NCBI RefSeq assembly: GCF_033118175.1
Contig: NC_083699.1
Coordinates: forward strand, 33,308,501 to 33,372,500
Reading direction: 5' to 3'
DNA: 64,000 nt
Origin: Dama dama
Lineage: Eukaryota > Chordata > Mammalia > Artiodactyla > Cervidae
Made by a program: the position numbers and the translations under genes. Numbering within the stretch: position 1 is the stretch's first letter; every line of letters starts with the position of its first letter. A model generated the notes under the pieces. That model searched no databases and had not been told where the DNA came from. It worked only from the letters and a program-made list of their open reading frames with translations. This document shows positions 1 to 11,040 of the stretch, piece after piece.

Positions 1-1813
1 AGAGTAAGTAAGTGCAACATGGCTGGGATTTGATTCCTGTCTTTCATACTCTTAAACTTCCTGCTTCTAGTCAATATCCTACAATGACTGCTCTGTGGAA
101 ATGCTTTAGATCCAGTCTTTTAATAGCAATGTAATGTTTATTAAAGAAAAATATTTCTTTCTTTAATAAATTGCATATTGTAGGAAGACTTTTTGAATGA
201 CAGATGGATTGAAAATCCAAGGTATTTTAGTCTTTTAAATAAGGGCCCAAGAGCTTACATCTTTAGTCTGAGGGTTAAATATGGTTTTTTGTTTTTTGTT
301 TTTTTCCCAAAGAGAAAATAGCAAAACATTCTGGAGATTGGCAGCATTCCATTGACGGTCCTAAGGTCTGTGTTTCCAACATTAATGCAGGGCACTCTGA
401 CCTTGCTCTGAAACACTGGACAGGATGGGAAGCAAGGGCTGCAAAGCTGCACTTTGTAAAAATGCGATGGAACAAGCCAGGGTCTTGAAAGAGAACTAAG
501 CAAATACTGAGGTCAAGAAACCTATATAAGTGTTATTCCAAATTCAATTCAACACCTGGAAATCAAGTTCTCTATTACTTAAGACCAACAATGATCTTAC
601 ACTTCTTGAGGCCAATTCATCCAATGAATAAAGTGCCATAAGCACCAAGGACACAGGCTTTCATTATTAGATGATTCACCTGTGATGAAAGAAAAGTTCT
701 GAAGAATCGGGGCTACTTTCCTTTCCCCAGAAAAAATTAGATTTCAATTCAGAAACTGTACTTTCTCTGTTAAAGGGACTTTATTGAATTTGAACATATA
801 AACATGAATCATTAGATAAAATTGTTTTCACCTTTCTGGAAGGTAGTATAGCTATAGTCTACAATTATTTTATGCCCTTTCTGATAGCACATAGAACTTA
901 TTATTTATTTAAAATTATAAATAAATGAAATATAAAAAATATCTTGAATAATTTTCAATAATCATATTATTAATTATAACACTGATTATGCTTTCTGAAA
1001 CTATTATATACAATTTAGGATAGACAAAAGTAATTAAGTTTATGCCATTAAGAAATGAAATTTTCACAATAGTAGAAAATGGAATTAATATAAAATCAAA
1101 GAAATATAAACATTGTAATCTTAAATTTATAATACTGTCAACTTGTCTTTTCTTTTAAACAATATTTGCATATTTCCCAACTCTGAGCAAGCTTAGAAAC
1201 AATGACCAATGCAGTAGCAATAAATGTTCCTAAAATCCAGATTGTGGTCTCTAAGTACCATTTCCCAATACTGGGCTCCTTAGATAAATGGATGATTTGA
1301 ATTCTGGAGCAAGAGATGTCTAAGGTGATCCCAAAACATCATACCAGAAAACAATGAGGTTACCAAAGACTACTGAGGTTTGTCAAAAGGATTCAAGCCC
1401 CAAACTGATGATACTCCTACAAGTCAAAAAATAGTACCATTCGAGCATCATTAAAGATGCATTGGATTAAAACACATAAAAACATTTTTAAAAGTTCATT
1501 CATCACCTATGGAATATGATAAACAATCAGTGCTGAAAGCTGATAAATAAAAAGAATATTTTGCCTTTCCCATATGAAATGTACCGCTGGGTTACCAAAA
1601 GTTTCTCTTCATAGAAACATCTCAGCCAATAAGTGAAGAAACAATGATATATTATTGCTTTGTAACCACTAATGGCATAATGGACCAATTCTAAACAATC
1701 AACATCACAAAAAGCGGAGATAATCAGACTTATGTGCTTCCTGGTGGAAGTGCCAATACTTCCCATGAAGTAGCCTTATAAAAAAGCAATCCTGAACATA
1801 AGCAAGCCAAGTC
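1..1813. other. AT-rich intergenic DNA, no gene seen
   Basis: I see no gene, RNA gene or recognisable young repeat here. The open frames present are short and have no family resemblance. The stretch around 1200-1450 has the look of an old decayed interspersed repeat, but I cannot name it. Confidence 0.5.
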
Positions 1814-1822
1814 TTAAGATCT

Positions 1823-2100
1823 GCTGCTGCTGCTGCTAAATTGCTTCAGTCATGTCCGACTCTGTGCTACCGCATGGACGGCAGCCCACCAGGCTCCCCC
1901 ATCCCTGGGATTCTCCAGGCAAGAACAGTGGAGTGGGTGGCCATTTCCTTCTCCAAAGCATGAAAGTGAAAAGTGAAAGTGAAGTCACTCGGTCGTGTCC
2001 GACTCTTCGTGACCCCATGGACTGCAGCCTACCAGGCTCTTCCGTCCATGGGATTTTTCCAGGCAAGAGTACTGGAATGGGTTGCCATTGCCTTCTCCGG
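1823..2100 (-). mobile_element. Bov-A2 SINE (dimeric), with target-site duplication
   Basis: Two BovB-3'-end-derived monomers in tandem are joined by the typical linker of GTGAAA-like repeats. A (CTG)n run at the left end is the reverse complement of the element's 3' (CAG)n tail, so the element is on the minus strand. It is flanked by a perfect 9-bp direct repeat TTAAGATCT at 1814-1822 and 2101-2109, which I interpret as the target-site duplication. No tRNA-related head is present, which distinguishes it from Bov-tA. Confidence 0.93.
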
Positions 2101-2397
2101 TTAAGATCTAACTATTACTTTATAAGAAGTACAGGGCACAAAGTGTGACTATCAGGCCAATGACTGTTGCGTCAACAAATATATTTCTAGGGAAAGAGAA
2201 GGAGAAGAAGGAATAGAAGAATTAAAAGAAGCTTAAGAGGCATATAAGCAATTGCTGTATGTGCACTTTATTTGGATTCTGATGTAAATCAACATAAAAA
2301 AAGAAAAATAATTATGAGTCACTGATATTTTGATATTTTTTAAAAAGAGTCCTTCATTTTTAGAGATGCATACAAAACTATGTGTGCTTAAAATACT

Positions 2398-2572
2398 ATG
2401 GATCCATGGACTGTAGCCCACCAGGCTCCTCCATCCATTGAATTTTCTAGGCAAGAGTACTGGAGTGGGTTGCCATTTCCTTCTCCAGGAGATCTTCCCA
2501 GCCCAGGGACTGAACCCAGGTCTCCTGCATTGTGGGCAGACTCATTACCGTCTGAGCCAACAGGGAATTCCA
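2398..2572 (-). mobile_element. Bov-tA SINE
   Basis: The left part is BovB-tail-related and the right part ends in the reverse complement of the tRNA-like head (CTGAGCCAACAGGGAATTCC), so the element is on the minus strand. The flanking repeat TAAAATACT at 2389-2397 and 2573-2581 (extendable to 13 bp with one mismatch) marks the insertion target. The frame across it is a chance SINE frame, not a gene. Confidence 0.9.
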
Positions 2573-2742
2573 TAAAATACTGTGGTAATTTTTACCATAT
2601 TAACAAATTAAAAGATAAAAATCTTATAATGATAGATGCACAAAAAGCTTTCCCCAAATTCAGCACCCATTTATGATAAAAATTCTTCAGAAAAGGGCAT
2701 AAAAGCAACCTACCTCAACATAATAAAGGCCATATGTGATAA

Positions 2743-2941
2743 GAGTGAAAGTGAAACTCCCTCAGTTGTGTTTGACTCTTTGCAACCCCATGGACTATAC
2801 AGTTCATGGAATTCTCCAGGCCAGAATACTGGAATGGGCAGCCTTTCTCTTCTCCAGGGAATCTTCCCAACCCACGGATTGAATCCAGGTCTCCCGCATT
2901 GCAGGCAGATTCTTTACCAGCTGAGCCACAAAGGAAGCCCC
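2743..2941 (-). mobile_element. Bov-tA SINE inserted into L1 ORF2
   Basis: Complete minus-strand Bov-tA with the BovB-derived part first and the reversed tRNA-like head at the right. The host L1 sequence is interrupted and duplicated as CATATGTGATAA (2731-2742) and CATATATGATAA (2942-2953), a 12-bp target duplication with one mismatch. Joining the flanks restores L1 continuity, which proves the order: L1 first, SINE later. Confidence 0.92.
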
Positions 2942-3365
2942 CATATATGATAAATCCACAGCAAAAATTATTCTCAATGGTGTAAAACTGAAAGTGTTTC
3001 CTCGAAGATCAGGAACAGGACAAGGACACCCACACTTGCCACTATCATTTAACATAGTTTTGAAAGTCGTAGCCATGGCAATCAGGGAAGAAAGAGAAAT
3101 AAAAGGAATCCAGATTGGAAAAGAAGAAGTAAAACTCTCACTGTTTACAGATGACATGATACTATACATAGAAAATCCTAAAGATACTATCAGAAAATTA
3201 CTAGAGCTAATCAGTGAATTTAGTAAAGTTGCAGGATAGTATATAGGAATCCTTTGTATTTTTATATACTAACAATGAAAAACCAGAAAGAAAAATTAAG
3301 GAATCAATCCCATGCATGATTGCAACAAAAAGGATAAAATACATAAGAATAAACCTAAGGAGACA

Positions 3366-3579
3366 GAACTGGTCTTCCCTGGTGGCTCAGATGATAAAGA
3401 CTCTGCTTGCAATGTAGGAGACCCAGGTTCAACCCCTGGGTTGGGAAGATCCCCTGGAGAAAGAAATGGCAATCCACTCCAGTATTCTTGCCTGGAAAAT
3501 CCCATGGACAGAGGAGCCTGGCAGGCTACAGTCCATAGGATCTCACAGAGTCAGACACGACTGAGTGACTAACTCTTTC
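3366..3579 (+). mobile_element. Bov-tA SINE inserted into L1 ORF2
   Basis: Plus-strand Bov-tA beginning with the tRNA-derived head (CTTCCCTGGTGGCTCAG, A-box region) and a B-box-like GGTTCAACCCC, followed by the BovB-derived body. The target duplication AAGGAGACA occurs at 3357-3365 and 3580-3588. The box A/B motifs are those of an internal RNA polymerase III promoter. Confidence 0.92.
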
Positions 3580-4134
3580 AAGGAGACAAAAGAGCTGTAT
3601 ACAGAAAACTCTAAGACACTGATGAAAGAAATCAAAGACAACATAAACAGATGGAGAGATATACCATGTTCCTGAACTGGAAGAATCAACACTGTAAAAA
3701 TGACTATACTACCCAAAGCAAGCTACAGATTCAGTACCAATGACATTTTTCATGGAACTAGAACAAAAAAATCTCACAACTCATATGGAAACACAAAAAG
3801 CTGAATAGTCAAAGCAACCTTGAGAAAGAAGAATGGAGCTGGAAGAATCAATTTTCCTGACTTCAGACTATATTGCAAGCCTATACTACAAAGCTATAGT
3901 CATCAAGACAGTATGGTACTGGCACAAAAACAGAAATATAGACCATTGGAACAAGATAGTAAACCAGAGATAAACCCACACACCTATGGGCACCTTATCT
4001 TTGACAAAGGAGGCAAGACTGTAAGTAGTGCTGGGAAAACTGGACAGCTATGTAAAAGAATGAAATTAGAACACTTCCTAACACTATACACAAAGATAAA
4101 CTCAAAATGGATTAAAGACCTAAAAATGTGTCTG

Positions 4135-4409
4135 CTGCTGCTGCTGCTAAGTCACTTCAGTCGTGTCTGACTCTGTGGGATCCCATAAACGTCAGCCCAC
4201 CAGGCTCCACCATCCCTGGGATTCTCCAGGCAAGAACACTGGAGTGGGTTGCCATTTCCTTCTCCAATGCATGAAAGTGAAAAGTGAAAGTGAAGTCGCT
4301 CAGTCGTGTCTGACTCTTAGCGACCCCATGGACTGCAGCCCACCAGGCTCCTCCATTCATGGGATTTTCCAGGCAAGAGTACTGGAATGGGGTGCCATTG
4401 CCTTCTCTG
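4135..4409 (-). mobile_element. Bov-A2 SINE
   Basis: Dimeric minus-strand Bov-A2 with a (CTG)n run at its left end. An 11-bp perfect direct repeat AAATGTGTCTG at 4124-4134 and 4410-4420 flanks it. Its two monomers can be aligned at about 4140-4270 and 4300-4405. Confidence 0.93.
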
Positions 4410-4519
4410 AAATGTGTCTGAGAGACATGCAGAAGAAGATAATGAATAGTCAGACAGGTATAAGGTTTGAATCTCAGAAGAAACATCTGAACTAGAGATG
4501 TACATTTAGGATTTATCAG

Positions 4520-4718
4520 CTTCCCTGGTGGCTCAGAGGTAAAGAATCTGCCTGCGATGCAGAAGGCATGTGTTTGAGAGCTGAGTTCCATCCCTGGGTC
4601 AGAAAAATGCCCTGGAGAAGGAAATGGCAACCCACTCCCGGGAAATCCCATGAACAGAGAAGCCTGGCGGGCTGTAGTCCATGGGGTCACGAGTCAGATA
4701 TGACTTAGTGACCACTAC
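4520..4718 (+). mobile_element. Bov-tA SINE
   Basis: Plus-strand Bov-tA beginning CTTCCCTGGTGGCTCAG. It carries a small internal rearrangement after the B-box region (about 4566-4590). The flanks are a 17-bp repeat with one mismatch at 4503-4519 and 4719-4735, one of the longest target duplications in the window. Confidence 0.92.
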
Positions 4719-4749
4719 CATTTAGAATTTATCAGTAAAAGGGTGGGAA

Positions 4750-4955
4750 TGGGCTTTCCAGGTGGCTCAGTGGTATAAAATCTGCCTGCCAATATATGAG
4801 ACATGAGTTTGGGACAATTCCCTGGAGTAGGAAATAGCACCCCACTCCAGTATTCTCGCCTGGAAAATTCCTTGGACAAAGGAGCCTGGTGGGCTACAGT
4901 CTGTGCGGTTGCAAAGAGTTAGAGGCGACTGAGTGACTGAGCATGCATTTACGGG
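4750..4955 (+). mobile_element. Bov-tA SINE, diverged
   Basis: Starts GGCTTTCCAGGTGGCTCAGTGG and ends in the BovB-like GAGTGACTGAG. It is more diverged from consensus than its neighbour 30 bp upstream, so it is probably older. I could not fix a clean target duplication. Confidence 0.87.
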
Positions 4956-5004
4956 AATTGATACAATTACTTAGGGAGAGAATGTGTTGCAGAATAAAAG
5001 CAAA

Positions 5005-5225
5005 TTAAAGCTTACTGAGTGCCTATTATATACCAGGCACTATTTAAAATTCTTTATACATATTCACATAATCCTCACCATAACCCCAAGAAGTAGATAT
5101 TACTATTATCTCATTTTTATATATCAGAAAACTGAGGCACATAGGGTGTAAGTCTTACCTGCAGCGAGTTTAAGCACTGTAACCAGGATTCATATCTTTG
5201 AAGTCTGACTCTGTAAGAATAGAAT
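5005..5225 (-). repeat. MIR SINE, ancient
   Basis: Shows the reverse-complement MIR core: a GTGCCTATTATATACCAGGCAC-like start, the 'ATCCTCACCATAACCC' stretch, and 'CAGAAAACTGAGGCACA'. This is a mammal-wide element, much older than the surrounding Bov SINEs. Confidence 0.85.
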
Positions 5226-6885
5226 ATCCCAGAGCTATGACCTGAAGAGCTCTACATCTGGTAGAGTATAAGCCAAAAAAGGACTCTGAGAAAAGAGCCA
5301 AGGAGGTAATCAAGATATAGTTGAGTCAATAATGTCAATATAAACCAAAAACTATTAAAAAGAGAGAGAGAGAACAAGCATATTCAAGAAAGGCAGTGGC
5401 CAATGGTTTTGAATGGTGCTAAGAAGTCAAGAAAGATGCATGCTGAAATTAATTCTATCACTGATGGCCAGCTCAGCTCTATTTCACATTAGTTTGTTTC
5501 CATCAAGATACTTCTCAACAGTATGTTGTAATTCCAGTGTGATTCTAACTTGATAAATAATAAGGAAATAAGAACATCTACCATTATACATTTACATATA
5601 ATAGCTTCTACTATAATATATCTTCCCATGAAATACATAAATCCAGACACTCAAAATATAATTTAGAAAGGATTTTTCTGTGGTTAACAATAGAATTCCT
5701 TACTGAAATGATTCATCTTATGATTCTTTTATATGGGGATTTTTCCTAGTACATTTAAAATATGATTCAATTTTCAAATCTGTTGAATATGAAAATTTAA
5801 AGACACATTTGAAGTGCAACCTGCACTATGATTTTTTATATATTTTAGTGTTTGCTAGACTAGGAAGAATTTTCAAGAAGAATGAAGCTTAAAATCTGTC
5901 AAAAATGATTAGCTTTTCCTACTGCTCATAGATGATCTTTAAATTTTCAAATCTTGTTTTCAGTTTCAGTGAATAAATTGTTAACATTTATGTTCTTTGG
6001 TTCTTAGGGAGAATCTTCACATCCTCAGGAATTTATTTGTCCTATGGATTAATTATGAATTCCATTTTCATCTGCACATATGCGGTTCTTGAGGAATTTC
6101 CAAGCACTAGGTATATTGTACATGGGGAAAAATGAGTTGAAGATCTTCCTTTCAAATAATCTGTTTGTAATCATCAGTGTAATATTAGCTTATGTTTTTC
6201 ACTTTGATGTAAGAAATTTGTATCACAGAGCATTTTTTGGCTTGAATTTTTAAAACCTTAGTAACAATTCTAGAAAATGGAAGATGATTACTTTCTCATC
6301 TACATTTAAGTGTTGGCCTAAAGATAAAATTCAATTATTAACCAGCTAGCTCTAACCTGGAAAAAAAATTAGAATTGATGCTGTGCTTGACATGTGCTGC
6401 ATTATCTGAGGAATCCTATGGAAACTAAATATACTATTAGTACTTCGCTTCCCCCATATCCACTATAAAAGAAAAGGAAATAATAGATATACTGAAGTTT
6501 TCAACTACAGGACCAGAGCAGGCTCAGAATCTATCACACATTAATATTAAAATCTAGTCCAGTGGTTTTCTGGACAGAGAGATGCAACCTGCATGCTCCT
6601 GGGGTCTCCAAGACACAGGAAGTGTGCAAAGACAAAGATACTTTCATAATAAAACACCCCAATACAAAATAAAAAGTTTAAAGTTTGAAAAAAACTAAGA
6701 TGCTATTTTTTTTTCTTCATTATGTTAATATTTACTAGTGGTGCAAAAGCAATGGTGGGTAAAACTTTTGGTCCCTTAGGAAGAATCAAAACAGTGACAC
6801 CATACTACACTGGTAGTCACATTCTTCACCATTATGCACTCAAAATAAAAATATCAATAAAATGCTAGGTTCACTTAAGAATGTC
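5226..6885. other. AT-rich intergenic DNA, nothing assigned
   Basis: No gene or young repeat is seen. A short (GA)n run lies at about 5361-5373. Two or three stretches look like old unclassifiable repeats. Confidence 0.45.
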
Positions 6886-7010
6886 TTTTACAGGGAATTT
6901 CCAGTGGTTCAAACGCTGCACTTTCACTGCCAAAGGTCTGTGTTCAATCCCTGGTTATGGAACTAAGATCCTGCAAGCTGTATGGCACAGTCAAAAAAGC
7001 AAACAAAAAT
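6886..7010 (+). mobile_element. CHR-type tRNA-derived SINE
   Basis: The order 'GGGAATTTCCAGTGGTTC', 'CACTTTCACTGCC', 'GTTCAATCCCTGG' (B box) and 'GGAACTAAGATCCTGC' followed by an A-rich tail is diagnostic of the cetartiodactyl CHR SINE family. Plus strand. Confidence 0.87.
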
Positions 7011-8289
7011 GTTTGAAACCTGAAAAGAATGCCCTTTATAAAGCAATAAAATGATTACTTTATTAAATTTATACATCTTATTAGTGTTCTGTATAATAAA
7101 ACGAGAAGTATGCCTAAAACCCTTCTGCTATATTCTGAAATATGATATTGTTTCTAGGAAAAGCAATTCGCACAATTGAATAAAAAATGGAACCAGTTTA
7201 AATTTTCATAAAACATCATTTTTACATGAAAAAAAAAGACTGACAGACAAATTATGGATTATCAGATTGGGTATTTGGTACACTTTTCAATTTGTTTTTA
7301 TTAACAAATAAGCCTGTCACTTCAAGGGAAACAACAGATGGTATTTTTTTTTGCCCCTCATAAAATTTGAGAGAAAACTAAAATTTTGGAAAACTTGAGT
7401 CTACTATGGTGAACTTCACAATTTCTCAACACTTAAAGTCTTATTTAATGAGATTCATGATGATATTAACAGAAAATTTTGGGGGTAATATATAATGAAA
7501 TGGGTTAAAATTCAGAGTATCTGAATAAGTCAGGGAACAAATATTTTTCCAATGACCAATGAATAATATTACAAAATCATGCATTAGTAAAAAGAACCAT
7601 TCAAAGTTTGAGATAGATCAGTAAATTTTTAACCCAGTCAAGTATACAAAGTTACTTCATATGGTTTCACATTCCACATTGTTATTAACCTTCAAGAAAC
7701 TATTATTTGTAGGAGTTTGGTATAGTATAAAAAATAATACAAGGACAGATAGGACAAGTAAATTGTCCAATATCAAAAATAAAATGCTGAAGATCTGAGA
7801 TTAGAAATGTAGCTCCTAAATTCATACTTCCCAAGTAAAAGTTTCTAATAATATCATCCATGTCTTAGTGGTAGTTAGATCCTTGCTGTTATTTATTAAG
7901 CTCCTGAAGAGGGACATGGTCCCACTTGATCCCTAGTCATCAGAACTGACAATTTGGAAAGAATTAGCCTATAAAATGATTTTCAACCTTTTAGTGCTAA
8001 AACATTTTGAGGACTTCTACATTTAGTACTTGTGTTTTGAGCATCCATTGACAAAATGCTGTTAGAAATTATATTCAGCCTACAGGTAGTATGTAGTATA
8101 CATTTTGATTCAAGGAAATCCCTTTCAAGGATCGAAATTCCACAAACTGGAACACAATGCTTTTATCTAAACCTTTGAAAGAGCTAATAACAGGGTTAGC
8201 TTTCAGATTCAGACTAACACAGAAGGCAATAATGTGTCCCATCAGTTGTGGAGAAATCTGAATTGCATGTGTGTATGTATGTGGCATTG
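7011..8289. other. AT-rich intergenic DNA, nothing assigned
   Basis: No coding potential or repeat that I can name; the open frame at 8075-8287 has no recognisable features. Confidence 0.45.
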
Positions 8290-8620
8290 TTGTTCAGTAG
8301 CTAATTCATGTCCAGCTCTTTGCAACCCCATGGTCCGCAGCATGCTGGGCTTCCCTGTCCTTCACTGCCTCCCGCGGTTTGCTCAAACTCAAGTCCATTG
8401 AGTTACTGATGCCATCCAAACATCGTATCCTCTGTTGTCCCCTTCTCCTCCTGCCTTCAATCTTTCCCAGCATCAGGGTCCTTTCCAATGACTCAGCTCT
8501 TCATATCAGGTAGCCATAGTACTGGAGCTTCAGCTTCAGCATCAGTCCTTCCAATGAATATTTAGGGTTGATTTCCTTTAGGATTGACTTGTTTGATCTC
8601 CTTGCTACCATGTTGTATGT
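8290..8620 (-). mobile_element. BovB LINE 3' end, 5'-truncated
   Basis: Reads as the reverse complement of the BovB 3' terminal region, from GTTGTTCAGT...GTCCAGCTCTTTGCAACCCC at the left to the '...GGATTGACTTGTTTGATCTCC' segment. The minus-strand frame at 8306-8488 is a remnant of the end of the BovB ORF (the R-R-R-R-G-Q-Q motif and the 'GISNSMDLSLSK' region). The copy is truncated and cannot encode RT. Confidence 0.9.
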
Positions 8621-8671
8621 GTGTCCTGTTCTGTTGTATGTGTGTGTACTTTATATTTTCTAACTTTTTGT

Positions 8672-8866
8672 TAGGGGCTTCAGATGGTAAGAATCCACCT
8701 GCAAAACAGGAGACCAGGGTTCCATCCCTGGGTCAACAAGATTCCCTGTAGAAGGGAATACTGGCTACCCAGTCCAGTATTCTTGGAGAATTCCATGGAC
8801 AGAGGAGCCTGATGGACTACAGTCCATGAGATCTCAAAGAGTCAGATGTGACTGAGCAAAGACTCA
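8672..8866 (+). mobile_element. Bov-tA SINE, diverged
   Basis: Begins GGGGCTTCAGATGGTAAG (the head has lost several bases), contains a B-box-like GGTTCCATCCCTGG and ends with 'GTGACTGAGCAAAGACTCA'. Confidence 0.87.
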
Positions 8867-9473
8867 TTGTTGAAAACTTGTAACTTCTCGCTCTGTGCAT
8901 CCATTCTTTTCCCAAGTTCTTGGATACTTTTTACGATCATTACTCCGAGTTCTTTCTTGGGTAGGTTTTCTATCTCCACTTCACACAGTTGTTCTACTGG
9001 GATTTTAATCTTGCTCCTTTGTGTGGAGCATATTCTTCTGCCACCTCATTTTGTTTAAATTTCTATTTGTATTTTTACGTATGTGGAAGGTTAGTTAGTT
9101 TTCTCAACCTTGGAGCAGGGGACAGCCTAAATGTCCTAGAAGTACTCCCCATCTCATCACACAAGGGCCAGGGACCAATTGGTCCAGGGTAGGTTATGAA
9201 CTGCATTCCCCAGGGTGCTGGATCATAGTTTTCATGCTTCTGGTGTCTGCCCCAAGGGTGAGGCTAGTCTAGAGGCTTGTGCAGACTTTTTGGTGGGAGA
9301 GGCTGGCAGGCCTCCTGGGTGGGTGGAACTGGGATCTTGGCCCTCTTTCAGGCAGGGCTGCATCCGGGGGCATGTCTTAAGGTGGCTATGGGCTTAGGAA
9401 GTCTTTTTTAACCTGTCTGCTGATGGGTGGGGCTGTATTCAAACCCTATAGGTTTTTTAGCCTAAAGCACTGG

Positions 9474-9689
9474 GCTTCCCTGGTAGCTTAGATGGTAAAG
9501 AATCTGCCTGCAATGCAGGACACCTGGGTTTGATCCCTGGGTTGGGAAGAACCCCTGGAGAAGGGAATGGCTACCTATTCCAGTGTTCTTGCCTGGAGAA
9601 TTCCATGGACAGAGGAGTCTGGCAGCTACAGTCTATGGGGTCACAAAGAGTTGGACCAGACTGAGTGACTAACACTTTCACCTCCATCC
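9474..9689 (+). mobile_element. Bov-tA SINE inserted in the antisense L1
   Basis: Complete plus-strand Bov-tA with head GCTTCCCTGGTAGCTTAG, B-box-like GGTTTGATCCC, and tail GTGACTAACACTTTCA. Target duplication AAGCACTGG at 9465-9473 and 9690-9698. Confidence 0.92.
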
Positions 9690-10194
9690 AAGCACTGGAG
9701 CCTACAGATGTGGTGGGTGGGGCCAGGTCTTGGTACTGATTATCCAAACAAGATGTCTGCCTCCAGCCAGAGTTCAAGTAGAAGAACACTCCCCAATATT
9801 TCTACCACCAGCTTTTATGACCCCAGAGAGAGCCTTTCCAGGACACTCTCCAAAACCAGGAGGTAGATCTGGCTCCATGACTTTGAAGTCACTGCCTTTG
9901 CCCTGGGTTCAGATGTGCAGGAGACCATGTCTGTGCACTCCAAGAGTGGAGTCTCTGTTTCACCTGATTCTGTGGAGCTCCTGCAATTAAGTCCCGCTGG
10001 CCTTCAAAGCCAAATGCTCTGGCGGCTCCTCCTACCGATGCAAGACCCCCAGGCTGGGGAGACTGATTTGGAGCTCAGAACTCGCACTTCTGCAGGAGAA
10101 CTTCTGTGATATAATTATTTTCCAGTTTGTGGGTTTCCCACCCAGCGGGTATGAGATTCAATTATATCATGAGTGTGCCCCTTCTACCATCTCT

Positions 10195-10290
10195 CTTTTT
10201 TTAACTTTTTGTTTTATTTTGGAGTATAGCTGATTTAAAACCTTGTGATAGTCTCAGGTGTGAAGCAAAGTGATTCAATTATACTCTCTA
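10195..10290 (-). mobile_element. L1 3'-end-like patch nested in the L1 5' region
   Basis: The stretch TTTATTTTGGAGTATAGCTG followed by 'GTCTCAGGTGTGAAGCAAAG' resembles the antisense of an artiodactyl L1 3' end. The flanking text ('CTTCTACCATCTC' and 'TCTACTGTTTC') looks like L1 5' UTR resuming after an interruption. This is a small nested insertion or rearrangement. Confidence 0.5.
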
Positions 10291-10349
10291 CTGTTTCTTT
10301 GGACTTTCTGTCTTTGGATGTAGAATATCCTTTTTGGTAAGTTCCAGTC

Positions 10350-10380
10350 GACTGAAGCGACTTAGCAGCAGCAGCAGCAG
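10350..10380 (+). mobile_element. 31-bp remnant of a Bov-A2 3' terminus
   Basis: GACTGAAGCGACTTAGCAGC with further CAG repeats is exactly the 3' end of a plus-strand Bov-A2, yet no element body precedes it. A complete Bov-A2 follows 12 bp later with the same terminus at 10638-10662. It may be a very short 5'-truncated insertion or part of a partial duplication. Confidence 0.75.
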
Positions 10381-10391
10381 CCCTTTTTATC

Positions 10392-10662
10392 CAGAGAAGG
10401 CAATGGCACCCCACTCCAGTACACTTGCCTGGAAAATCCCACGGATGGAGGAGCCTGGTAGGCTGCAGTCCATGGGGTCGCGAAGAGTCGGACACGACTG
10501 AGCGACTTCACTTTCACTTTTCACTTTCATGGATTGGAGAAGGAAATGGCAACCCACTCCACTGTTCTTGCCTGGAGAATCCCAGGGACGGGGGGCCTGA
10601 TGGGATTCCGTCTATGGGGTCACACAGAGTCGGACACGACTGAAGCGACTTAGCAGCAGCAG
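10392..10662 (+). mobile_element. Bov-A2 SINE
   Basis: Full dimeric plus-strand Bov-A2, starting AGAGAAGGCAATGGCACCCC and ending in the CAG repeat. The flanking repeats CCCTTTTTATC (10381-10391) and TCCTTTTTATC (10663-10673) have one mismatch and mark the target. The linker 'TTCACTTTCACTTTTCACTT' between the monomers is intact, indicating a young copy. Confidence 0.93.
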
Positions 10663-10779
10663 TCCTTTTTATCAATAGCTATTCAGCAGTTAGTTTTGGT
10701 TTTAGTGTTCTCTTGGGAAGAGATGAGCTGAAGTTCCTTCTACTCTGCCATCTAGTCTCCCATCTTTTTGCCAAAAGGC

Positions 10780-11040
10780 AAGATGAGTGCATAAAAGATG
10801 GGTCCAAGCTCTTCTCTGCCATTAGCTTCTCCTCTTCCGTAGCATGGACTTCAGACCGTCCCCCAGGAGGCACAAGTTTTCGCATGCGCAGAAGCAGATG
10901 GCTGGGCAGTCCTGCTCACCGGCCTGCCTCAACCAGGGCCTGGGGTCCAGCGCCCTCTCCCGCCCAGCTGCGTGTGCCTGCTGCGGCCTCACACCGCCAG
11001 GCCGGCCGTCTAGCTGCTGTCCCTCCTGTATGTGTGTGTA
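10780..11040. other. Small isolated GC/CpG-rich patch
   Basis: In otherwise AT-rich DNA this stretch is clearly GC-rich, especially 10850-11010, with about ten CpG sites visible. A palindromic TCGCATGCGCAG at about 10879-10890 matches the core of an NRF1-type site. Frames exist on both strands (10713-11090 plus; 10822-11082 minus), but none has a recognisable domain. It lies next to the start of the antisense L1, so it could be old L1 internal-promoter sequence, a small orphan CpG island, or the decayed start of a gene or retrocopy. I do not recognise a gene. Confidence 0.5.

Larger units (their letters stand above)
2582..4123 (+). mobile_element. Decayed L1 LINE fragment (ORF2, RT and downstream part)
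   Basis: Translated pieces match L1 ORF2 in order. Around 2640-3240 lies the palm region of the reverse transcriptase, including FTDDMILYIENPKD at about 3147-3188, where the catalytic FADD box of L1 reads FTDD. The region after 3600 corresponds to the post-RT part of ORF2. The reading frame is broken by stops, indels and three SINE insertions (2743-2941, 3366-3579, and 4135-4409 just past the end). Resemblance to L1 stops near 4123. The copy lacks its 5' half and 3' UTR here and is not functional. Confidence 0.88.
8867..10772 (-). mobile_element. Antisense L1 5' region (ORF1 N-terminal part and 5' UTR), interrupted
   Basis: Read in reverse, this resembles the beginning of an artiodactyl-type L1. 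The left part corresponds to the start of ORF1, and the GC-richer middle (TGGTGTCTGCCCC..., GGTGGGTGGAACTGGG..., GGGTGGGGCTG...) to the 5' UTR. It ends at 'CTCTGCCATCTAG'. It is interrupted by a Bov-tA (9474-9689), by a patch of a different L1 3' end in antisense (about 10195-10290), and by Bov-A2 material (10350-10662). The plus-strand open frames here (9215-9397, 9730-9990) are therefore chance antisense frames. The assignment is from memory of L1 5' UTR texture and needs a repeat search. Confidence 0.68.

Noticed and set aside
1836..2066. Open frames through Bov-A2/Bov-tA copies on both strands
   Set aside because: The same peptide pattern recurs at every Bov SINE in the window; these are chance frames in high-copy repeats.
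9215..9397. Plus-strand frames in 9.2-10.1 kb as a small gene
   Set aside because: The sequence reads as the 5' region of an L1 in antisense; frames result from its GC-rich 5' UTR.
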